Shown here in pieces: positions 24,643 through 37,938 of a DNA stretch of 64,000 bases. Within the stretch, counting starts at the first letter, position 1. Every line of letters starts with the position of its first letter. The stretch covers positions 20,336,283 through 20,400,282 of the forward strand of contig NC_091943.1 in assembly GCF_041260155.1 (NCBI RefSeq), written 5' to 3'. Made by a program: the position numbers and the translations under genes. The notes under the pieces were generated by a model. That model saw only the letters and a program-made list of their open reading frames with translations, was not told the origin of the DNA and did no database searches. The DNA is from Ptychodera flava. Taxonomy: Eukaryota > Hemichordata > Enteropneusta > Ptychoderidae.

Positions 24643-24712
<70 letters not shown>

Positions 24713-26308
24713 CTCTCTATATAAATTTCCTAGCTGTTCTATCTCTGAAATAAGGGTGATTGTGTAAATTATTTTTTTTTTACATTTGGCGCCTCGTACA
24801 AGCGACAATTTGTAGCCTCAAATCTAACTCCGACGATTTTCAGTGCCTTTAGCTATTTACAAGAGGGATGTATTTTCTTTAACCCCTTCAGCAACAGTCC
24901 CCGCACGAGGGGCGAGGCCATATTGCCTGTTGTACACTGAAAGGAAGGCGCATCTTCACACAGCCGAAACCTGCGCGCAAAGCTGATAACCAATGTGTGT
25001 TGAAATGTGCCTCTCCTTTTCAAGTAAATAACAAACATATACCCAAAATACGACACTGCATTATAATATTGCGTTTTTAGACCCAGAATTCTTTGGTCTT
25101 TAGTCAATCTTCGGATGCTCGACTGTCTTCGGACAGGTCAGAGATAGCCGAGCGCCCCATTACCATTGACTCTTCCCGCCTCGTTCTCCGTAGAAGATCA
25201 AGAATTGTTTTTTTTGCTTTGGTTCACAGATCGTGCTCAATTGCAAGGAAAAGTTGACATTGTGGGTATGCTTGCCAATAGCTACACGTATACAGCTGAA
25301 GGGATTGATATGAACGTTACTTTGACTGTATGGGAAAAGGGGTGTATTCCTTGTGGTTTTAATGCCGTCATCCACTCACAGGGTGGTAGGTATATTTTTT
25401 AATTTGTTCTGATCAACCTAAACTGGAGAATATTAACACAACCACAACCACTTCTTCCTGGCGTATGACAGTCCGATTTATCACACCAGCGGATAGTTGA
25501 CACCCTTCACAACTTATGTGGAGGTTACCGGTTGCCTCTCGGTCGGCCGAACGAAGTGAAAAAAACAACATATTTTCAAACCATATGTATTACGTAAGCG
25601 AAAGCCTTTGAAGGAAACTTTATTAAGCTGAGTTTCTCCCTTAGCCGAATTCTGCATACTCTTCTCAATTATTCCTCGACAATCCGTCGTCATACATGTA
25701 ATTTCGTTTGATCTGTTTCTGAATCAGCACACTCCATCCTCAACGGAGGCTATTTCAACATAACAACCGGTATCAAAGACCCGTCGGTTTTCGATGTACC
25801 GGCAGCCTGCAAAGGCACTATGCCCTTCAAGGTAAGGATAGAAAAACTACTTCCCCTTTTACGAATATTGCCAGTAGTGAGTCGAGCCCATGAATGGAAG
25901 AGGTTACTACCATGCCCACGCATGTAACTCAACGTGCTTCCCCTTGGATACTGGATCTGGAATGCAGGAATTCTGCCATGTCCTCCACGGGATTGACGTT
26001 GACATAATGCACTATGCCATTTTTGCAAGTATGCCAATCGAAGTGTCCTACACGTGCCCAATTTGTAATCCAGTCTTTTTCAAGTTCAAACTTACTCGGA
26101 GCCTGTCTTCAGAATTTTCCTTCGTATGATCCACTCTAAAGTTGTTGTACTGTTATTCAAATTCCAAGACATACTGCATGTAATCACGATTACTTATCAT
26201 AATGCTTCCTTTCTCTTTTTTGCTATTTTTCAGAAACTTCAGGGTCTCTTTCTGGAACCTGTGCTTCACAGACTGGCGTTCAACAAATTTGAAAAGCCAC
26301 AGAACTAA
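23184..26308 (+). CDS. EPDR paralog D, complete five-exon gene
   Basis: Exons: 23184-23435, 24508-24589, 25230-25385, 25728-25831 and 26234-26308 (TAA), phases 0/1/1/0, 223 codons (222 aa). The start opens a signal peptide (MKTFLVLLSSVVCATA), then YICCPPSQWEGYIGETGGY, the typical EPDR N-terminus. Exon 2: GGVCTKSALQGSIED..CVT. Exon 3 is four codons shorter than in B, E and F and has an unusual CIPC pair plus an NVT sequon. Exon 4: [22 protein letters not shown] with a sequon. Exon 5 (KLQGLFLEPVLHRL...) is unlike the C-termini of the other paralogs. A secreted or lumenal glycoprotein of the ependymin fold is expected. Intron 1 carries a 210-bp foldback insertion and intron 2 a (TA)n tract just after exon 2. 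A wrecked relative (psi-C) lies 2 kb upstream. Confidence 0.93.
23467..23676. mobile_element. 210-bp foldback element (gene D intron 1)
   Basis: Ends CACAGG...CCTGTG with long inverted arms (GTGGAC.GGGTAGTTTGCAAAAGTGTA and its complement), flanked by GGTCATC on both sides (23460-23466 and 23677-23683). Two further hairpins are nested inside: CATAGACCCTCG.../CGAGGGTCTATG and GATACG.AGCC.../GGCTGCGTATC. The orphan fragment at 53.5 kb has the empty site. Confidence 0.8.
24620..24710. repeat. (TA)n microsatellite (gene D intron 2)
   Basis: Nearly pure TA starting about 30 bp after the exon 2 donor. Confidence 0.95.
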
Positions 26309-26423
26309 CGTTAACTTCACGGGTAGTCATCCCATTTTGTACTTTCCTCTTCACGAGTGATACATGAGACTAGAGGCCAAATCAAATATTATATTCCAAT
26401 CACTGTAAAACAAAATTATTACG

Positions 26424-26640
26424 AACACGATTGGAACTAATTTAGGAGAATTGGATCTTCATACAGTTCAAATTTCTCAAACGTGTTAGGTGCCCTATTG
26501 CTGAATGTTGCAATATTACAAATTACTCATAAAAACACTTAGTGCAAAATTTAAAAAGAAAGGCAGACGAGCTTACATTTGGCAGATCAAACCGACATTA
26601 CTTCACCATCCAATTATCCCAAATTAGTTCCGATCGTGTT
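26424..26640 (-). mobile_element. ~210-bp MITE (family R2), copy 2
   Basis: AACACGATTGGAACTAATTT at the left and AAATTAGTTCCGATCGTGTT at the right. It lies about 115 bp after the gene D stop, so it may supply 3' UTR sequence. Confidence 0.8.
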
Positions 26641-26798
26641 TACTAGTGAGAAAAAGGTGAATAGAACACGCTTTCGAATGCAAGTATTATACTATATACC
26701 GAACGGGATGGGTTCCATGGTCAATCGACCTATCTACCTATCAAGACCATGTTAATGTTACAAGTTTGAGTGTTTACAGCTTGATTGTCGGGCTCCTC

Positions 26799-27154
26799 TT
26801 AAATGTAGAATGCGCTCCTGAAATAGATATTGTGTGTCTCAAAGTTTAATAACGCTTTCCGGGTCTACCACCTGGGGGCGCTCATTTTGAAGCTTATGAA
26901 ATAGTTACATCTTCGCCGCCTTAGTTTTGTGAAAATCAAAACTTCAATCCCCCCACAGAGTTAACAAATGGCGGCTATTTTGAATTTCAAATATCGACAA
27001 GTGTTAGGTAATTTGCATCTTAAGATTAATCAAAATTTTCAGGGTGATCCAAAATTTTCATCCTCGCTTTTTTGAGAGAATGGTTGAAATTTCGTTTAGG
27101 AATGTTTTTATCAAAAGTTTAAATCTTTCACTTTCAAGGCGTTTACTACCTTAA
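26799..27154 (+). mobile_element. TTAA-type MITE
   Basis: TTAAATGTAGAATGCGC...GCGTTTACTACCTTAA with the family body between. Confidence 0.75.
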
Positions 27155-27891
27155 CGTCTACAATGTTGATTTTAGGCGCGGCACACTTAGTTTCTCGGGA
27201 CAATCATCGCAGTCATCAAATAAATAAGTACATGACTTACCCCTTGTCATCATGGTTTGGCCCAATCATATACTGTTTCGTGATAAGGCTAGACCTTTAC
27301 AGCGACAAATGGGGATGGAAAGGTTAAGATATAAAGAATTCAACGCAATAAATCTGAATAAACGTGTGCACTTTGATAATGAAGTTTCTGGTATTTTCTA
27401 ATCGGTCATCGTAATGAATGTGCAAGTGTCGTAAATCGGCGAGAATCCCGAGGTGAGAAATTCGAGAGTACAATGTATTCAATAATTGTAATAAATCTGA
27501 CATGTTTTGAGCAGGAGTTGTGGCGATATTTGCTCGAACAATGATCGAATTGATTGCAAGCCAGATGAACCTAAACTAGAAAGCTTCACTCGAAATAAAA
27601 CGTATAAGCTTAGACTTTTGTTGTATAGTCTCGCAGCGGTATTATACAGCACTCACTCTTTATTGTTTTTTTGGGGTTTTTTTGCTTTTGAGGCGTCTGT
27701 GTTCTGACGTAATGTTTACATAGAAAAATTAAATTCAGTGATTTCAAGTCCCGTCTAGACAGTCTCTTGTCCGCACTACACACTGTCATGAGATGATATG
27801 TGAGAGACAGAGACAGATAGACAGAGAAAGAGAGACTGACAGAGACAGAGAGGGGAGAGAACGTGGTTTTGTATGCACAATTGGCGCAATC

Positions 27892-28255
27892 TTAAGGTAG
27901 AACGCACCTCGGGGACAGACATTCAGACTCTCAAACGTTTAAAATTCTCTTCTGATGTACCACATGTGGGGGTTCATTTTAAACGTCTTGGTGTAAGAAA
28001 ACCTTTCACATGCTTAGTTTCTCGAAATTCGAAAAAAAATTTTTATTTTTCTCCATAGAATTAACACAGGGATGGCGGCCATTTTGAATTCCAAATATCG
28101 GTAAATCTTGGGTAATTTGTTTCTCTAGTACCAAAATTTGCTTAGTGACCCCATATTTTCATTCTTGATTTTGAAATAGAATGGTTGAAAGGTTCCTGAA
28201 GGAAAGTTTGAGCAAAAGTTTAAGTCTTTCACTTCCAAGGCGCATACTACCTTAA
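27892..28255 (+). mobile_element. TTAA-type MITE, well preserved
   Basis: TTAAGGTAGAACGCACC...GGCGCATACTACCTTAA; 364 bp including the TTAA flanks. Confidence 0.8.
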
Positions 28256-31155
28256 CGTAGAATTTTCCGCGCTTTTTTGACGATATTTTGTCGCAAAAGC
28301 AAATTCATAGCTTTTACATTGCAAGATGCTTCCTTGCAGCAGTCATATTACAACCATTGAACCTTGGGATGAAGTGAAATGGTAATATCTAAAAGCATGT
28401 AGATACAGGAATGAGCTCGCTGTATGAGAAATCTGTCAAACAATGAAGTATTGATTTTGTGTTAATTTCTGTTTAGGTGTGTGTGTGCTCGCGCACGTGT
28501 GTGTGTTTTTGTGTGTGTTTAATATATGTGTGTTTTAACTGCTTACAGGACTAACTTTTTGAATTTTGAGAGCACGCCAAATTTACAAAATGCACTTCCC
28601 CTGACTAAATTGGACAAGCAAGCCAAACCACGATGCTTCGTTCTAACTCGCCCAATAGCAAGCACGATTGACAATCATGCCATTGATTTTTCTCTAAGCC
28701 TGCTGAACGTTCTTCAGGGCGCGAAATTTCTGGGTACATTGTGCGCACAGCCACAAATATTCGCCCTTTCCTCCACCCTATTGGTAATTTTATTCTCAAA
28801 CAAACCAAAATGCTCATAGTATCACATTCAATATTTGTCAACGAAGAATTATGATCTTCAAGATGCAAAACGTCTTCGTGAGAAACACCATGACTGCCGA
28901 TCGATTTTGTCCGCTCTGTGCTTGAGGTGAAAAAGATTAACTTCATAGTACCAGGTATTTATTGTGTGGATGTACAACGCAATGCCTGGTAGTATGAAGG
29001 TACATGGAGAAAACGTGTTGATAGGTTTGAAATATTTACATAATAACGTGCTAATGAACCTTTTAACCACACCGTAACCTCAGAGAGCTGCAGTCACACG
29101 TTAATGCATGGTGATGAAAGGTATAAAATCTTCAAATTTTACTTTTTATGTTTTTAGTCATGCAAATTATACCATCTTTTGATGGAAATGGTGGTTATGA
29201 CATTAGCTGTGCAATAACAAATTTAAGCACTTTCCACATTCTGTAATTATCCCATCTTTGTCCGCAAGCAGGCAAACTCCTTCGCCAATGAAATTTTTCC
29301 TTTGAAAGCGTTAAAGTTGAGTATAGGAGTTGCTGGAAGCCTTTTTCTTTGCTTGGGACCTTAAAGCTGCAAAATGATTGGCTCAAAGGTTGGCATCGTA
29401 ATGAAAGGCGCTGAGCACTTCCATATTGGGGGATCGGGCAGTGAATATGGTTCCAATCGTGTTGATTGTGGCTGACAGTTCTTTTTAGCCACAATATCAA
29501 CAATGACATCATGGAAATCGAGAATCTGCAGTTCGGGTGCTCCAAAACCTTTCTCGTGATAAGCAAATACAGCAGCCAATCGACACATCACCCGGTGTAC
29601 GGTTCTGCCTTCTCAGGTCATTCCCACAATATTTGCCATGGGATGACGTCATGCAATATTCTGATAACGAGCGGCGCTATGGCGAAGGGTTGCATGATGT
29701 CATGCTCACGTGAAAATATGAAGTGATTGTTCTGTGTATTGATCACATGTTTCTTGAATGTACATCAACACCTATCTTTGTTACACAGACGGAGTTCCCC
29801 TCCTTCTTGAGTGTCATTCTGTATTCGCTAACTCTGTGTACAGGTCAATGAACAGGTTAGGAATTATGAGCAATTTATTGGAGACAGCTCGATACGAACT
29901 CTGCCTAATCAAACACGACCTGTGAGAAATCAAATACATAAATAATTGTTCTAAGGAGTGGAACATTTGATATCCTTTTGAGCTTGAAAGATTAAAAAAA
30001 AAAGATTCCAAAAGATTGCCTCTGAAAAAAGTCAGACATTGATGGCTGAAAAAATATAAATATAATTAAAAATACTGTCAGCAAATATGAAGTAAAAAAT
30101 GCACCGACAGTCACCTTAAGTCTTTAATTTCATTTTCGGCCTGCCCCTAACATCTTTAATTTTTTGGTGTCGTCGCGCACACCATTTTTATAACATATCT
30201 TTCAATGTCGCTCAATGCCCTTCGGGCGCCTTATTTTCATAACATCTCTCATTTTTCAGCGCACGCTTTTGTGACGACATCAAATTCATTTCTGAATTCA
30301 TTTCATTTCATTTCATGAATGCCCTGATTTGATTAATATTATGACTCAAACTTTTGATGCTGCTTTACATTATTTCAATTTTAAACAGTAAGTAGCAATA
30401 TTCATTTGCTGTTTTTGCTTCTGCTACAGTTTTCTCATCCTTACACCTGAAGATATCTTTGGCACTCAATTCAGCTTGTTCACATAGCCTGCACCGGATA
30501 TCTTGTTTCAATATGACGCGCCATGCTTGTCATGACTTGTCAATAAAAATGACATCATTGTCACATTCATAAAACATTGGTCACTCTGGATAGAGAAGAA
30601 AACAATACATTCTCCTCCTCCTCCTCCTCGGATTGAGAGGGGGTAGTCAGTTGAGAAGATTCTTGGCTGACATGTCCCTTCTCATTGGCGGTTAGGCGGC
30701 ATTTTTCTGCAAGATGTAAGGTGTTCTTGTTCTAGTTCTTTGCAAATTTCTGTCGCTCTTTTCTTGTTTCGGAAGTTTGTTTTGCTTTCTCCTATTCAGT
30801 GGAGAATTTTCGTGCACCACGCATCTTGCCTTCTGTCAATGACAAAATTGTGTTTTTCAGATTTAATCGATTGGTATCTTTCCGCATGTTGCTGTGATAT
30901 AGCTACCTGTTTACCTTTTCACCAGTTATCTCCGTCTCGCTTCGGCTTCAGTGTCATAGCCATTTTGCAGTTTTTGCTGTTTTTGTATAGTGCCCAACTT
31001 TGCTTAGTTTTTTCAGTAATTGATCATTATTTGCTATTACGCATTTGTCTGATTTCAATTCTGCTTTTCGTGTCAAAATTGAAATGATTTGACATGCACT
31101 TTTCTGTACAGGAGTTTATTTTTTTATTAATAAACGTTCATTTGAAAAATCAAAA

Positions 31156-31195
<40 letters not shown>

Positions 31196-32619
31196 GTACT
31201 TGGGCCTCAGCCCAAGTACATTTGTTTTCATTCCGTGGGAAAAAACTCTGTAAGGTATAACCATTCCTGGCTGAGACCAGGGAGGGCAAAATGTCTTGGC
31301 TTCATCTTTCTTGGCATAATAAATGGCGTAATGATGTTAACTGAATGGAAGTGCTGCTCTCAGCCAGTCTTGAATAAGTGAGATGTGAATATTAATGCTT
31401 CTCTATCTGAGTTTTTGCCACAAAATCTTCTGAATATAATCAAAATGTGCATCGAAATGCAACAATTAATGCACCCTCCGTTTCCTAGGCGATGGCACGA
31501 CCCTTGCTACACCCACTGGACGAGCCAAAGTGGGAGGGGTATACAGTTGGTCGAACAAGAGGGCTCGAGACCAGAATTTAACATTTAACTTGAAACATGT
31601 TTAATCGCTGACAAGATGTGGACTAGTGTTAACCGAAGTAAAATTGTGAAAAGGAAAGGTTTTATATCCCGGACACAATGAAAAACATTACGACTGGAAA
31701 CTGTACCCCCAGTTGAGAATAGTAATGCCCACAGCGATGGAGAACACTTATCCTTGAGCTGAGAAAACCAGACCATCATTTCGAAATAGAGCTGCAGATT
31801 CGAGAAGCTCGTTCAAAATAGCTAGGTACACCCCAAAGGGGTGGTTTCGAGTTTTGAGGGCAAATTTCGCCTCCTTCATATAGAAATCGTACGTTTGTTT
31901 TTCCAGGAGAACACACCATTTGACACAAAATTTGCATGTAAAGGGGTCGCCAGTAAGCACGTGGTCAAATCTGGCATAGGAAACAATATGAAATGTTGGG
32001 TAAAGCCAGTCCAAAATAAACTGATTTGAACTTTTGTGTTTTGTAATTTATACCACTGCAGTAACATTACCTTTTTTTGACAACATCACACAATGTAATA
32101 CGTTTTGAAACTGAATACTCCGACGTATTCTGTGTCTCCTTTGCTAAAAAATACGGTATGCCGATTACCATGTAAGGAGATGATGACGTCAAGACAGATT
32201 TGTAGTGTGTTTGGTCCTGGATGGTGCACGAAATTTTGTCAAGGTAGCTTGTGTATTTATTTCCTAAATGGGAGAGATTAGGGTCGATCTAAACGAAGGC
32301 CGAAGAATGTTATGATCCTCTAAGCGAGCTGAACTCTAACGCGAATGGTTGGATAATTTGGAGGATGTCTAGAATGATTAGTCTCATTAAGATTATTTGG
32401 CGGTCAGTGTTGAATTTCAACTGCGTCACAAGTTTGCTAAATGAGTATTCCGTCGAACGGTCAACGAACGATATTTTAGAAATCTGAAGACATGGCACAT
32501 CGCATTCTTATATTGATATTTTATATTTTACAAAAGATGTAAGAAGCAATGATTTTGTCGAAAATTCTGAAAAAAATATAGGAAGATTTGATCGCGAACA
32601 CATTTTCACTTGGGGTCAA
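28256..32619. other. D-E intergenic region, left part
   Basis: No supported gene. Minus-strand frames at 29195-29591 look mildly protein-like (GFGAPELQILDFHDVIVD) but I do not recognise them. The 115-codon hydrophobic frame at 30740-31084 is T-rich and lacks support. Also present are (CTC)n (30610-30629), (ATT)n (31156-31195) and next to it the palindrome GTACTTGGGC..GCCCAAGTAC. Confidence 0.5.
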
Positions 32620-32942
32620 CTAGCTCTGCGTACGATGCTGTGTGTTCCGCTACAGGTAATCGCCCCGCTCACCACAGCCCTGCAAAGACCCGTACGCGTA
32701 CGTAGGGTCGGTGACTTCATATCCATTTTGGGACTTGACGTAAAAAGCCAAATTACTGCCGAAATTCAGCGTTCTTGGGCCCAAGTCGTATCCCAGCCTA
32801 CCTCAGCTACTCGATCGCTTCCAAAAATGACAGTCTTTTATTCACTTCTCGTAAATAACCGTCGATGTCGGCAACTCTCTCGCTAGCCCTGCGTACGATG
32901 CTGTGTGTTAGCTGTAGCACATAGCATCGTACGCAGGGCTAG
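32620..32942 (+). mobile_element. GCGTACGATGC-TIR element, copy 2
   Basis: It starts CTAGCTCTGCGTACGATGCTGTGTG, repeats that block directly near 32884, and ends with its inverse GCATCGTACGCAGGGCTAG. It carries an 83-codon frame (32635-32883) matching the frame of copy 1. No recognised product. Confidence 0.6.
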
Positions 32943-33734
32943 GCGTCAACATGGGGTCGCAGCCATGTTGCCTCAAAACTTATTTCTGTCTGCACTCAAA
33001 ACTCAAAAATGTCGGATATGAACCTGAAAAATCGATGCAATTTTGTCAAACTTCGGCGAAATTTCAGCATATAGACAAAATTTCATCTAGGTAACTTAGT
33101 AAGGTAAATTTACTGAAATTTGATCGACAAATAATCCTGAGCTTGAACGTGACAGCTCGCCTTCTCCGGGAAGTCAAGCATCCAGCTGCTCACACACAGT
33201 TGCCCATATGGCCAGGTTTATGAGATTGTTTTCAAGCGACGGCGGCAGACCGTACGGGGCTCTGGATATGAACCTACCGCCGGTGTAGCTGTAATAACTG
33301 TTGCGTTGTTTTTAGTGCCCACGGACGAAGTCCTGGGGGAGTTATAGGTTTGGTCATGTCAGTCCGTCCGTCCGTCCGTTCACGCGGATATCTCAGACAT
33401 GCCCAGGTCAATTTCTTTCAAACTTTGCACAAGAATAGTACCCAACCCCATACAGATGCACGTCGATTTGTTTCACAATGCGATCGAATTTGGCCGTGTT
33501 AGAGGACTTTTTAGTTTACACCTCCATAGACTCCCATGTATAAGGCAGTTCTCCATAGACTTTCATTTATAAGGCAAGAAAAATAAAAATTTAGTTTTCA
33601 TCGTATTCATATTGCCTAAAGGATGCAGTGACACAGTTTTTTGTCCCCACGGATAAAGTCCAGGGGCTTATAGATGGGTCATATCCGTCCGTGAGTCCAT
33701 CAGTGAGTCCATCGGTTCACGCAGATATCTCAGA

Positions 33735-34410
33735 CATTTTGACAAAATATCATGTGACCTTGGTGACCTTTGACCTCAAATATACATTATTGTCCATAAC
33801 TCAGTAACCACAAGTGCTAAACCTTTCATATTTGGTATGATGGGACACCTTATGACGCCACATATTGTACCTCATTAATTATGCGCATATCTAATTTTGA
33901 GCGAGCCAATAGAGCTAGAGGTCTGATTTTTGGTATATAGGGATAAGTTAACAATATAATTTGTTTGACAAAACGTCACGTGACCTCAATGACCTTTGAC
34001 ATCAAATATACATATTTGTCCACAACTCAGTAACCACAAGTGCTACACCCTTCATATTTGGTATGATAGGACACCTTATGACACCACATATTGTACCTTA
34101 TTAATTATGCACATATCTAATTTTGAGCGAGCCAATAGAGCTAGAGGTCTGATTTTTGGTATATAGGAATAACTTAGCAATACAATTATTTTGACAAAAT
34201 GTCACGTGACCTCAATGACCTTTGACATCAAATATATATATTTGTCCACAACTCAGTAACCACAAGTGCTACACCCTTCATATTTGGTATGATGGGACAC
34301 CTTATGACACCACATATTTTACCTCATTAATTATTTGCATATCTAATTCTGAGCAAGCCAATAGAGCTGGATGTCCGATTTTTGGTATATAGGGATAACT
34401 ATAGGGTAGA
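33735..34410 (+). repeat. three tandem copies of a ~228-bp repeat
   Basis: CATGTGACCT..TGACCTTTGAC, CA.AACTCAGTAACCACAAGTGCTA, TTCATATTTGGTATGATGGGACACC and GAGC.AGCCAATAGAGCT recur at about 33750, 33978 and 34202. A (ATT)n tract follows at 34711-34731. Just upstream (33316-33560) is another dispersed repeat with GTCCGTCCGTCCGTTCACGC. Confidence 0.8.
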
Positions 34411-34871
34411 AATCTAAATATGCCCATCTAAATATTAGACATCTACCATCGAGAACAAAAGAAATTTGCTGTAATTTGAATATTTAAGGAGTTTAAGCAA
34501 TTTCACTATAAATAAAGAACCCCTGCCTCAAACTCCACAAAAGTTGCTAGACATATTTTGCCGTTGTCATGCCATTGCTTCGTTTAATAACCAGTTAATC
34601 AAATGCCTAATTGACAGGAGGAAATTCAAGACCATATTTGAATAGTAGTACAGTCCTCAAAATTACTCTATCTCGGCCCAAGTACTCATTGCCTTCAGCA
34701 ATACTGCCTTGTTATTATTATTATTATTATTTATTCACTTTTCTTTATCACTTTTGTTAAAAATTTGTTTCATATGCACGCTACAATCGTTTCAGCGCAT
34801 TATGCATAATAGATTTATAGTAGAAAAAGTACAACCACATATGTTTGCAGAGGTCGTCCAGTTTTTGCTAA

Positions 34872-37800
34872 GGGACGATTCAGAATTTACTTCCAGGGGG
34901 GTTGGAGGATTTTCAGGGGGGGCCACCCATTTTCCCAAGAAAATTTAGGGGGGGGCCAGACAAAAATACCACAATCTTTTAGGGGGGGGCCAAGGAAAAA
35001 AAACATCAATATTTGCCCAGAATTTCTGATCTCTACAAAAGAGAACCATAGACGCTACCTGGGTGACAGATAAACTCAACATGTTTAGTTAAACTCCTTT
35101 AGCTGCCAAATTCGGTAATATTCACAGTGGTTTGTTTTATGCATCTACTGCATTATCTTGTTCTCCTCCCTGAAGCGTCATGAAATGTCCAGTATTTAGC
35201 ATGTCAACACAAACCATACAGTGAACAGTCAGGGTTGTTTTTGTTGAAAAGAGATCTCGGATCAAGTCCAGACTAGAATTCATTTATCAACAATAACAAT
35301 GGTCATTTATGTTCACACTGGTATGTTGCTAAATACAGCATTGGGTGTTCTATGTAGTGATAGAATAACAAACAAATGCTGATACACAGAGATGAACGTT
35401 GAACAAATGCTAAAATTACAGCAAATGTCTTTTAAGGTTGGGTTTACCTTGTAGCTTGTAAAGCAGTTGAAAGTTGTATGATAAAGAAGTGTTGATTTAT
35501 GCAAATGTATGCAAATCACCCGATTTCTTGGCTTCTTTTGCCTCCCAATTTCAAAATTTCCAAAGAATTTAACTCCACTCCGGCTGGGTCAAATTTTCTG
35601 AAATTTCACATTATGTTTTTTACATGCTATATAACACAACGACTATCAATTGGTTTTGTTTGGCAATAAAGCTCTTGCTGATCATGATTTTAACAATTAT
35701 TAGTGTGTCAGTCTTTAAACCCCTACAATTTTAAAATGAGGATGGATAATGCCAAATAAAATAGTTGTTTTTTCTACATATAACTCTAATTCAAGTGAAA
35801 TATTACATTTCAGAAAATACTGTCTAGTTTTTGACTTACATTAATTTTTATCATTAATACCAAAATTGAGGTTTTTTATCCCAAATATACACCCTCTTCA
35901 TCCTTTGAGTAAACTACTGCTACCATACTAAACTTTAGAGTCTCTGCTTGTTGAAAATATATGGTATGAGGGGGTTTCCTTGTCATCTTTGATGAGAGAT
36001 ATTGCTTTGAAAAAAACTGTATTGGCAACATACAGCTCCACCTTAATTCAAAACAAAACGACTTGCTACTCTGCCACTTCTTAAAGTAACATGGTCACGT
36101 TGGTTCTCTGGATTTTGTCAGTGTCAGTGTCTGTGTCACTATCATATTCAGAACCGACACCATCATCATCACTCTCAATGACTCCATTGACAGAGGTTTC
36201 CAATTCAGAGTCACTGCTATCTGACTCATCTGTGACATAAGTTGTTACAATATCTTTCCCTGACAGCTTTCTTAAATTGAATGAAGGTTGTGCATGTATA
36301 TGTGCGGTTATAATTTGAACTTTTCAGCTTTCAATTTTGTTTTGTTTTGGTAATTTATGTTTATCAAGGTATTTTTTTAATTCTTTTACGTTTAAATTTT
36401 GAAGGTTCCCACTCAAGAGCAACTTTAACCAGTCATAGTCCTCGTATTTTTTATCCTCTCTCCTTTTCTGCTCCTTTTTTCTATGTTTCATTCTCATCAA
36501 TTTCTTTCTAAATTTTTTAAATGTTCTACATAACTTTTTACAGTGCTTACATCTACTGTAAACTTTTTTGAAAATAAATTTATGGCCGTCTCATCTTCAA
36601 GTTGCTTTTCTGCGAATAGTTTTTTAATGTTTAAAATAAAAATATTATGTATTACTGTCAAAAATATATGGTGATAAATTTACAAAAGGGTTGATTTTCC
36701 AATTATCCTGTATGGGCATCCAGAAGATCATGTGGCACTGCATCAATGCTATGGTGTCGGATTGTTGAAATATTGTGTACACAAGAAATTTGCTGTAGTC
36801 CAAGAAGTGATCTCAGTGTGTATGAGGCTAGGAGAAATGTGGATAGGCTCACACATTGTGTATTGATGCTAATACTTTTGTGTCCCATTCATTCTGATAT
36901 GTATAATCAAAGATTTCACAGTGGCGGCTGGCAGAAAAGGCAAAAAAACAAATTAACATGTATTGTTTCGTGTCATCTGAAAACATGTGCATCATGACTA
37001 TTTTAAATTAAAGTTTGTTAAAAAAATTGAAATATGAATGCTCTGTCAATTTTGAAAAATACTGCTGACAAAATGTGAACTTTGACTTACACAGGGTAAT
37101 CTGCATTTTAATATGAACATTGGATTGTGAATGGAATGAGCAGAATAACATGTGAATTCATTCTTTTGGATAAGGTGTTTTGTTCAAGAAATGTTCTAAA
37201 ATATTCCTCAGCAATTGTTACTTTCAGTGGCAGCTACTTGGTCTTATGACAACCAAATTAGAAAAAAAGAGAAAAATTAAAAATAAGTTGGCTTTCACCA
37301 ATTTTAATTCCTAATGTTTAAAACTTTCACCGTGAGTCTGCAAATATTCAGCATCATCAAATGAAAATGTATGCTGAACGTGTGCATGTACATGTACATC
37401 TCACTTTCCAGGAATATCTGGATATCTGCAAATGATGTACCATTAAACTTCAAGATATATATCACTTTGCCAATTATCTGCTCCTCTGATTTTTGTTCAC
37501 TATCTCTAACTGACATCTTTGCTTGTCTTTGTGTGCATCATATTTATCAGTGAGACATAATGAAAAAAGTATTCATATTTAGTAATTAACTTTCTTCAGA
37601 AATTTACAACCAGATATGTTTATTGCTACCCTTTCCAAAAGTGTGCCACTTGCAGTCCCTGCAAATCATTCCTTTATAGTCACATAACCCTGAAATGATT
37701 TGTTATATCATCGATTATATGTCCACTACAGTTCCTGCAACTTGTTAGACTGGATATGTCTATAATGTATAAGCATGCATGTATATATTAGGGGGGCCAT

Positions 37801-37935
37801 GGAAAAAAAACAGAAAGATGAGGGGGGCCATAGATTTTTTCTATAATTTACTAGGGGGGGCCGTGGAAAAAAATCACCCAGAAAATAGAAAATCCTCCAA
37901 CCCCCCCCCCCTGGAAGTAAATTCTGAATCGTCCC
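34872..37935. mobile_element. Harbinger-like TIR element 3 (3.06 kb)
   Basis: Inverted ends of about 45 bp (GGGACGATTCAGAATTTACT, then TCCAGGGGGG.TTGGAGGATTTTC), flanked by TAA (34869-34871 and 37936-37938), with G-runs just inside both ends (GGGGGGGCCA). The interior is AT-rich and includes minus-strand remnants of a protein at 36100-36500. No DDE transposase seen. Confidence 0.7.
36096..36500 (-). pseudogene. remnant of a SAP-like/acidic protein inside TIR element 3
   Basis: On the minus strand a frame ending at the TGA at 36324-36326 reads HRKKEQKRRED..., then LSGNLQNLNVKELKKYLDKH KLPKQNK. The leucine/lysine pattern (L.V.ELKKYL.KH.LP) resembles a SAP DNA-binding helix-turn-helix. Downstream, in a different frame (36100-36275), comes an acidic stretch with TDESDSSDSE and SDTDTDTD. 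The two pieces are not in one frame, and no start or splice sites were established. This could be an accessory gene of the element or a captured host fragment. No function is assigned. Confidence 0.4.
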
Positions 37936-37938
37936 TAA

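Noticed and set aside
26230-26310. Alternative reading of gene D exon 5 as non-coding
   Set aside because: The acceptor (TTTTTCAG), phase 0 and an in-frame stop at the expected length support it as the terminal exon despite low similarity.
30740-31087. 115-codon hydrophobic open frame
   Set aside because: T-rich DNA yields runs of Phe/Leu/Ile by chance; no topology or family support.
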